A DNA stretch of 12,006 nucleotides from NCBI GenBank assembly GCA_021774205.1, contig JAJFJI010000323.1:1-12006 (forward strand). Direction: 5' to 3'. The notes under the pieces are model-generated. The model was not told where the DNA came from. It saw only the letters and a program-made list of their open reading frames with translations, and did not search any database. A program made the position numbers and the translations under genes. The DNA is from Nitrosomonas sp. (lineage in GTDB: Bacteria > Pseudomonadota > Gammaproteobacteria > Burkholderiales > Nitrosomonadaceae). Below are positions 8,030 through 12,006 of this stretch, one piece after another (positions within the stretch are counted from its first letter, which is position 1; each line of letters starts with the position of its first letter).

Positions 8030-10429
8030 ATGCCTTTCACTGTACGATTATTTTGTCGCTTCCTAACTACAACTCTTTGCCTGTGCTTCACCCTAGCTGT
8101 TATCGCTTGGCTATTACTTAGGGGTAGCTTGCCGCAATATCATGGCGAAGCGAGATTAGCTGGGCTTGTAGCGCCGGTAACCATCGAACGGGATACGCTG
8201 GGCAGTGTCACACTACAAGCGAAAAATCGCCTTGATTTAGCTTATGCACTCGGCTATGTCCATGCACAAGAACGTTTTTTTGAAATGGACCTGATGCGGC
8301 GCCGCGCTGCTGGTGAATTAGCCGAGATATTCGGTGCCGCAGCAATATCCACGGACCGCAACGCACGGAAATATCGGATGAGAGCGCGCTCAAATGCCAT
8401 GCTGTCACAGCTTCCATTAGAACAACGTCAATTACTCAATGCTTATCGTGATGGCGTCAATCAAGGTCTTGAAGCACTAACAACCCGTCCCTTTCCATAC
8501 TTGCTTACATTCACTCAACCACATCTCTGGCGCACTGAAGACAGCCTGCTCATCGTCATGTCCATGTATTTAACCCTTAATGAGTCAAGTAAAGACCGAG
8601 AATTGGCCTTCTCCGTCATGCACGAAACATTGCCCAAAACAGCCTATGATTTTCTCACCGCCAGCGGAGGCAGCTGGGATGCACCACTCATCGGCGCTTC
8701 AATGGATTGGCCGCCTCCGCCTGCCGTCGACGAACTCAACTTACAGAAATTAGACCCCGGCTTACTTCGTCACGATTATGAATATAGTGACAATATGCCG
8801 GGTAGTAACAGCTTTGCCGTTACCGGCGCATTAACTAATGATGGCGTAGCACTGGTTGCCAATGACATGCACCTGGAATTGCATGTGCCGAATTTATGGT
8901 TTCATACCCGCATGATTTATCCCAGTCCAAATCCTGGCAGCCGAGATATCGATGTCTCTGGTGCTAGCTTACCCGGCACACCCATTATTGTTGCGGGCGC
9001 CAATCGGCATATCGCATGGAGTTTTACCAATAGTTACGGTGATTTCGCTGATTGGGTGCGCATTACATTAGACCCACAGAATACATCCCGCTATCTTGGT
9101 CCAACCGGCTGGCAATCAGTCACGACATACCATGAAACGATACGGGTTCGTGGTAGACAAGATGAAACATTGCTTGTCGATGAAACACACTGGGGACCCA
9201 TTATAGCCACTGATCACGATAATACGCCGTTGGCACTGGCCTGGACCGCGCTTCAATCCAATGCGGCAAATTTAGAACTTTTCAAGCTGGAACAGACAGA
9301 AACAACGAATGATGCCATCACAATTGCACACAATTCGGGTATACCCGCACAGAATTTTATCGTTGGCGATAAAAACGGAAATATCTCGTGGACCATTGCA
9401 GGACACATTCCACTGCGCACCAACAATTATGATCCACAGTTGCCTGCTGACTGGCACTCACCAAATACTGGGTGGATTGGTTGGCTAGAAGCATCACAGT
9501 ATCCACTCCTTCTCAATCCATCTTCACAGCGCCTGTGGACAGCCAATACGCGAACTGCCCCAGATCAACTACTTGATCGACTGGGTGATGGCGGTTATGA
9601 CCTTGGCGCGCGCGCAAAACAAATTCGCGACAGCCTGTTTGATCGCGATCAATTCACACCATCAGACATGCTGGCAATCCAACTTGATCATCGCGCACTA
9701 TTCCTGGCACGCTGGCACAAATTACTTCAAGCCAGCCTAAGCCAAGTGCAAGACACAACGAACATGCCTTGGAGAAAGGAAATGCAACAAGCACTTAAAG
9801 ATTGGAATGGAACGGCATCAACCGACTCAGTAGCATATCGCGTCGTGCGTGCTTATCGCCAGGAAATTACAAAAAGTATTTTAGATGGTTTTGCCGCCGC
9901 AGTGAGGCGCCATCAATCAGACTTCAAACTACCTAAATTGAGCCAGGCTGAACACGCCATATGGCACCTGATCGAACAACGCCCGCAACATCTATTACCA
10001 CCTAATTATCGCAGCTGGGAAGATCTACTCATTGCCGGTGCCAAGCAAGTCGCTGAGATCATGCAAAAACAACCGGGCGGCATTGCCGCACGCAACTGGG
10101 GTGAATACAATTCGGCTCGTATTAATCACCCAATCAGCCGCGTTTTACCTTCATTCCTAGCAAACTGGCTCAATATGCCCGCCGATGCCTTGCCCGGCGA
10201 CAGTAATATGCCACGCGTGCAATCACCCAATTTCGGTGCATCACTGCGTTTTGCTGTTGCACCCGGTAACGAAGAAAATGGCTATTATGATATGCCTGGC
10301 GGTCAAAGCGGACACCCGCTTTCACCCTATTATGGCAGCGGCCATCATGATTGGGTAACTGGAAAACCGACACCTTTTCTGCCAGGTGCACCTGAAAATG
10401 TGCTGCGATTGATTCCATCAGAACAATAA
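8030..10429 (+). CDS. Penicillin acylase family Ntn-hydrolase precursor (S45 family)
   Basis: This is an amidohydrolase precursor of the family that includes penicillin G acylase, cephalosporin acylase and acyl-homoserine-lactone acylases (PvdQ, QuiP). Such proteins cleave amide bonds in the periplasm. Residues 11-30 form a hydrophobic signal or anchor segment. Family motifs follow: APVTIERDTLG (48-58), LAYALGYVHAQERFFEMDLM (70-89) and AAGELAEIFG (93-102). GSNSFAVTG (258-266) marks the autocleavage site: Ser259 should become the N-terminal nucleophile of the beta subunit after removal of a linker. PAQNFIVGD (439-447) probably holds the oxyanion-hole Asn442. The 799-residue length is normal and no damage is seen. 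ATG 8030 is the first possible start in frame but has no clear Shine-Dalgarno sequence. The gene stands alone, divergent from flhB, and the substrate cannot be assigned. Confidence 0.93.
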   Translation: MPFTVRLFCRFLTTTLCLCFTLAVIAWLLLRGSLPQYHGEARLAGLVAPVTIERDTLGSVTLQAKNRLDLAYALGYVHAQERFFEMDLMRRRAAGELAEIFGAAAISTDRNARKYRMRARSNAMLSQLPLEQRQLLNAYRDGVNQGLEALTTRPFPYLLTFTQPHLWRTEDSLLIVMSMYLTLNESSKDRELAFSVMHETLPKTAYDFLTASGGSWDAPLIGASMDWPPPPAVDELNLQKLDPGLLRHDYEYSDNMPGSNSFAVTGALTNDGVALVANDMHLELHVPNLWFHTRMIYPSPNPGSRDIDVSGASLPGTPIIVAGANRHIAWSFTNSYGDFADWVRITLDPQNTSRYLGPTGWQSVTTYHETIRVRGRQDETLLVDETHWGPIIATDHDNTPLALAWTALQSNAANLELFKLEQTETTNDAITIAHNSGIPAQNFIVGDKNGNISWTIAGHIPLRTNNYDPQLPADWHSPNTGWIGWLEASQYPLLLNPSSQRLWTANTRTAPDQLLDRLGDGGYDLGARAKQIRDSLFDRDQFTPSDMLAIQLDHRALFLARWHKLLQASLSQVQDTTNMPWRKEMQQALKDWNGTASTDSVAYRVVRAYRQEITKSILDGFAAAVRRHQSDFKLPKLSQAEHAIWHLIEQRPQHLLPPNYRSWEDLLIAGAKQVAEIMQKQPGGIAARNWGEYNSARINHPISRVLPSFLANWLNMPADALPGDSNMPRVQSPNFGASLRFAVAPGNEENGYYDMPGGQSGHPLSPYYGSGHHDWVTGKPTPFLPGAPENVLRLIPSEQ

Positions 10430-10430
10430 G

Positions 10431-10461
10431 CGCGGTTTTAATTGCTGCTAAATTAAACGCG
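10431..10461. repeat. Imperfect inverted repeat just after the acylase stop
   Basis: CGCGGTTTTAATT (10431-10443) can pair with AATTAAACGCG (10451-10461) around a 7-base loop, with a two-base bulge. It begins one base after the acylase stop and could act as a transcript 3' end. No T-tract follows, and the bases also belong to the decayed mntA reading frame, so a role as terminator is uncertain. Confidence 0.3.
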
Positions 10462-10671
10462 GCAGGTGCTAAATTTGGCCGTCCAGTAGATATTATTGAT
10501 TTATAGCATGCACCAAAACCCATTTCGAGACCGGTACTTAAAGGGATAAAACTGCTTGGTGACAATACGACCCATGCAAAACTCTTAACCAAGCACCTGC
10601 TCAATACTGCTGATTTTCTTCCGCTGCACCAGCGGATTTTGACTGAAAGGCGCAATAGATGGATCAATTGA
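10432..10671 (+). pseudogene. MntA-type nucleotidyltransferase antitoxin remnant (5'-truncated, in-frame stop)
   Basis: One frame from 10432 to a TGA at 10669-10671 reads like the C-terminal half of a MNT-domain antitoxin. It contains FGRPVDIIDL, then a TAG at 10504-10506, then PVLKGIKLLG, LLTKHLLNTADFLPL and QRILTERRNRWIN. This matches, from memory of the family, the pattern GRPVDLxDL...LLGQIL..G..LLG...DFxPxxxxILxERRxxWI. The N-terminal part with the GSx10DxD nucleotidyltransferase motif is absent, because the acylase gene ends just before. The frame overlaps the start of the hepT remnant by 13 bases, the usual arrangement of mntA-hepT pairs. The loss of the active site plus the internal TAG mean no working product. 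The assignment rests on recalled family patterns and on the neighbouring hepT. Confidence 0.6.
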
Positions 10672-10862
10672 TACTTGCAGAAAAAATTGAATCACTAAGA
10701 CAATGCTTCAAGCGTATCGAAGATAAAAAACCTGAAAGTGTCGATCTTTTATTCCAGAATCTGAATCTGCAAGATTCAAAGGAAGGCATCACCACCTGTC
10801 CCTTCCAACGTCTTATCAACGGCATGTGCCACGTCGGATTGTCCAAAGAGGATCAACGCTAA
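10659..10862 (+). pseudogene. HepT-like (DUF86, HEPN) toxin remnant, 3'-truncated
   Basis: The first 38 codons (10659-10772) are a clear HepT N-terminus: MDQLILAEKIESLRQCFKRI, then EDKKPESVDLL and NLNLQD. HepT proteins are normally about 135-145 residues and continue after LQD with a helix such as IxxLNLxRAVQxCVDIA. Here the frame instead runs antisense through the end of the neighbouring lipoprotein gene and stops at residue 67. The catalytic Rx4-6H motif of HEPN toxins, which lies in the missing part, is lost, so the toxin should be inactive. A short 67-residue protein could still be made, since the frame is open. The partner mntA remnant lies immediately upstream and overlaps it. Confidence 0.75.
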
Positions 10863-11039
10863 AATCAAGTATCGACACGCTTCCTCTGCTGCTTGGCCTA
10901 ATTCTTTAAATTCTGTATTCTCTGTCAGAAGTGTGCCTGGATTAGCAGCACCCCGAGTGACAAGACCTAAATTCCCAGTTGTACTACATCCTGCAAGAGC
11001 AAATACACTGGCAATCAGTAGGCAAACAATTCGTTTCAT
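10776..11039 (-). CDS. Small outer-membrane-type lipoprotein, TRL-like, probably C-terminally truncated
   Basis: The 87-residue product starts MKRIVCLLIASVFALAGC, a lipoprotein signal with lipobox LAGC (Cys18 would be lipidated). The mature part contains LGLVTRGAANPGTLL, then FKELGQAAEEACRYLILAL, then a FGQSDVAHAVDKTLEGTGGD segment. This resembles the TRL-like lipoprotein family of unknown function. Family members, as I recall them, continue after the GGDAL motif for roughly 30-40 more residues; this one stops two residues after it, at the point where the convergent hepT is also cut. ATG 11039 was chosen because AAGGTGA lies seven bases upstream; an in-frame ATG at 11126 lacks such support and would bury the signal peptide. 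No promoter could be picked out with confidence upstream. Confidence 0.68.
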   Translation of the reverse strand: MKRIVCLLIASVFALAGCSTTGNLGLVTRGAANPGTLLTENTEFKELGQAAEEACRYLILALILFGQSDVAHAVDKTLEGTGGDAFL

Positions 11040-11318
11040 TACAATCACCTTCTTTGGTAAATACTCGCCTCCGCTAAAAAACATCAGGAAAAGCACTTGA
11101 CCGGTTTTCGGGCGAGAAAAATTCAATATTACGCCACACCAAACAATCCTATGAATTAAGTGACAGGTGACTTTCGATGTGATTTTGCTGTTTAGGCTCT
11201 AGGTGAATCAATTTTATCCTCTCCAGCCGACTGACAAAATATCAAAAAAAACCGAAAATTACGATGCGGTTATTGAAAGTAGCCCATTGATATCAACGTG
11301 ACAAGCTAGGGTAGAACG
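11040..11318. other. AT-rich spacer without recognisable gene
   Basis: This 279-bp stretch separates the lipoprotein start from the FGE remnant. Stops occur in all frames and no protein family sequence was recognised. It should contain the lipoprotein promoter on the minus strand, but no -35/-10 pair with good spacing stands out. The missing N-terminal coding sequence of the FGE gene is not here, so the 5' breakpoint of that pseudogene lies near 11319. Confidence 0.5.
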
Positions 11319-11665
11319 TTGGTTAAAGATGAAGTTGGCAGCAACAATACCAATTGCGATGGATGTGGCAGTCCATGGAATTATCAACAAGTGGCACCGG
11401 TTGGCAGCGTTGCTACGAACCAGGCCAGGTTGTATGACATGCCAGGCAATGTGTGGGAATGGGCCTATCGAACCTGCGTAATCAGTTTGATGGCAGTGAA
11501 CAGCAATGCAATGACGCCACCACTGACACCCACGGCCGTGTGCTGCGCGGTGGTTCCTGGTTCAATTCTTCAGACTTCGTGCATGCGGCCTTGCGCTACG
11601 ACTTCCCTCCGGACAATCGTCTCAGCAATCTCGACTTCCGGGTGTGGTGCCCCCCCATCGAATAG
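11319..11665 (+). pseudogene. Formylglycine-generating-enzyme (FGE-sulfatase) fold gene, truncated and frameshifted
   Basis: Two frames together give the C-terminal part of an FGE/SUMF1-fold protein. Frame one (11319 to about 11467) reads DEVGSNNTNCDGCGSPW, then APVGSV and LYDMPGNVWEWAY. The second frame (from about 11469) continues SNLRNQFDGSEQQC, then GRVLRGGSWFNSSDF and PPDNRLSNLDFRV, and ends at TAG 11663-11665. Adding one base near 11468 (TATCG to TATTCG) would restore a continuous WEWAYSNLRNQFDGSEQQC. Normal family members are 230-300 residues; here only about the last 115 remain, with no start codon or ribosome binding site. The segment is more GC-rich than its surroundings. It may be a decayed sulfatase-modifying-like protein or, more likely from the C-terminus, a target protein of a diversity-generating retroelement. 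Confidence 0.8.
11543..11662 (+). other. Variable-region-like segment of a DGR target (candidate)
   Basis: These 40 codons follow the C-type-lectin pattern LRGGSWxNxSDxVxAAxRxDxPPDNRxxNLxFRV. In DGR targets the x positions are encoded by AAC/AAT in the template repeat and are randomised by adenine mutagenesis. Here those places hold TTC, TTC, TTG, TAC, TTC, CTC and AGC, mostly NNC codons, as expected from altered AAC codons. Unaltered AAT and GAC codons sit between them. No template repeat or reverse transcriptase is present in the window, so this is a pattern-based inference. Confidence 0.5.
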
Positions 11666-11676
11666 TGGTTCACTGA

Positions 11677-11696
11677 GCGCCGAGTAGCGGCGGCGC
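11677..11696. repeat. GC-rich hairpin after the FGE/variable-region gene
   Basis: GCGCCG (11677-11682) pairs perfectly with CGGCGC (11691-11696) around an 8-base loop; an alternative 5-bp stem with a 5-base loop uses the same bases. It starts 12 bases after the TAG. DGR targets commonly have a hairpin just after the variable region that helps retrohoming. A rho-independent terminator is the other reading, but only a short TTTT follows after CGCGCA. Confidence 0.55.
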
Positions 11697-11777
11697 GCGC
11701 ATTTTATGCATTTTCGAGTAATACCACTTCGTCAATCTTTTTCCACTTAAGCGCTTTTATGTCTTTTTGGTTCATGG

Positions 11778-11806
11778 TTTAATACGCACCAGTTTATAAC
11801 TATAAT
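11778..11806 (+). promoter_or_regulatory. Candidate promoter for the tyrosine phosphatase gene
   Basis: A perfect -10 TATAAT lies at 11801-11806. Seventeen bases upstream, TTTAAT (11778-11783) is a poor -35. A start near 11813 would leave a leader of about 90 nt to the ATG at 11903. The rest of 11697-11902 is AT-rich with no gene seen. Confidence 0.3.
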
Positions 11807-11902
11807 GTGTTTTTTCGGTGCACTATTGTTGCATGATTCAAGCGAAACAATCACAACATACCCAGCCACTAATTAAATATAAGTTATTAATGAATATATA
11901 TA

Positions 11903-12006
11903 ATGAACGATAAAAAACAAACAAAAGTACTTTTCGTTTGCATGGGCAATATCTGCCGATCACCGACCGCAGATGCGGTATTCAGGCATCATGTCAATGT
12001 GGCTGG
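11903..12006 (+). CDS. Low-molecular-weight protein tyrosine phosphatase, N-terminal part only
   Basis: The first 34 complete codons encode the start of a cytoplasmic LMW-PTP. VLFVCMGNICRSPTADAVF contains the phosphate-binding loop C-x5-R (CMGNICRS), with nucleophile Cys13 and Arg19 directly visible. The catalytic Asp of the DP motif lies near the C-terminus, beyond the window edge. Such enzymes dephosphorylate tyrosine kinases of capsule export or small phosphoesters. The substrate cannot be judged without the genes downstream. The ATG lies in a very AT-rich tract (TTATTAATGAATATATATA) with no Shine-Dalgarno sequence. An out-of-frame ATG at 11890 opens only a seven-codon ORF overlapping this start. 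Confidence 0.92.
   Translation, partial: MNDKKQTKVLFVCMGNICRSPTADAVFRHHVNVA

Noticed and set aside
10170..10667. A 165-codon open frame on the minus strand over the acylase 3' end
   Set aside because: It is antisense to conserved acylase sequence and the mntA remnant, has no recognisable domain, and its composition is that of a shadow frame.
11040..11126. Upstream extension of the small lipoprotein to ATG 11126
   Set aside because: It would place 29 polar and mixed residues before a textbook lipoprotein signal peptide, while ATG 11039 has a strong Shine-Dalgarno sequence.
11677..11710. Rho-independent terminator after the FGE remnant
   Set aside because: The GC stem is good but is followed by CGCGCA and only four T residues. 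It is kept as a hairpin without assigning termination.

Overview
The window reads as a betaproteobacterial chromosome, most like the ammonia-oxidising Nitrosomonadaceae. This is an inference from gene order (flhB-flhA-flhF-flhG-fliA-motC-motD), from protein style, and from a moderate-to-low GC content with AT-rich spacers. No marker gene in the window proves the taxon.

Region 1 (1-7834, minus strand) is a compact late flagellar operon read right to left. FlhB and FlhA are export-apparatus proteins. FlhF is an SRP-type GTPase and FlhG a MinD-type ATPase; together they set flagellar position and number. FliA is sigma-28. MotC and MotD are a second-type stator pair. flhA/flhF and flhF/flhG overlap, and flhG/fliA and fliA/motC are tightly spaced. 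The one loose joint is a 161-bp gap before motD, which holds a weak sigma-28-like element. motD runs off the left edge. It is intact where visible and carries an acidic Xaa-Pro linker encoded by ten tandem hexamers.

Region 2 (8030-10429, plus strand) is a complete penicillin acylase-family Ntn-hydrolase precursor, divergent from flhB. It is probably exported and self-cleaving; its substrate is unknown.

Region 3 (10430-11700) is a decayed accessory segment. Right after the acylase lies a remnant of an MntA/HepT (nucleotidyltransferase/HEPN) toxin-antitoxin pair: a 5'-truncated mntA with an in-frame TAG, then a hepT that loses its family sequence after about 38 codons. A convergent small lipoprotein gene (TRL-like) appears to lose its C-terminus at the same point, so one deletion may have fused the two genes tail to tail. 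Beyond it is a 5'-truncated, frameshifted formylglycine-generating-enzyme-fold gene. Its last 40 codons look like the variable region of a diversity-generating retroelement (DGR) target and are followed by a GC-rich hairpin. No reverse transcriptase or template repeat is visible here.

Region 4 (11903-12006) is the start of a low-molecular-weight protein tyrosine phosphatase gene that leaves the right edge.
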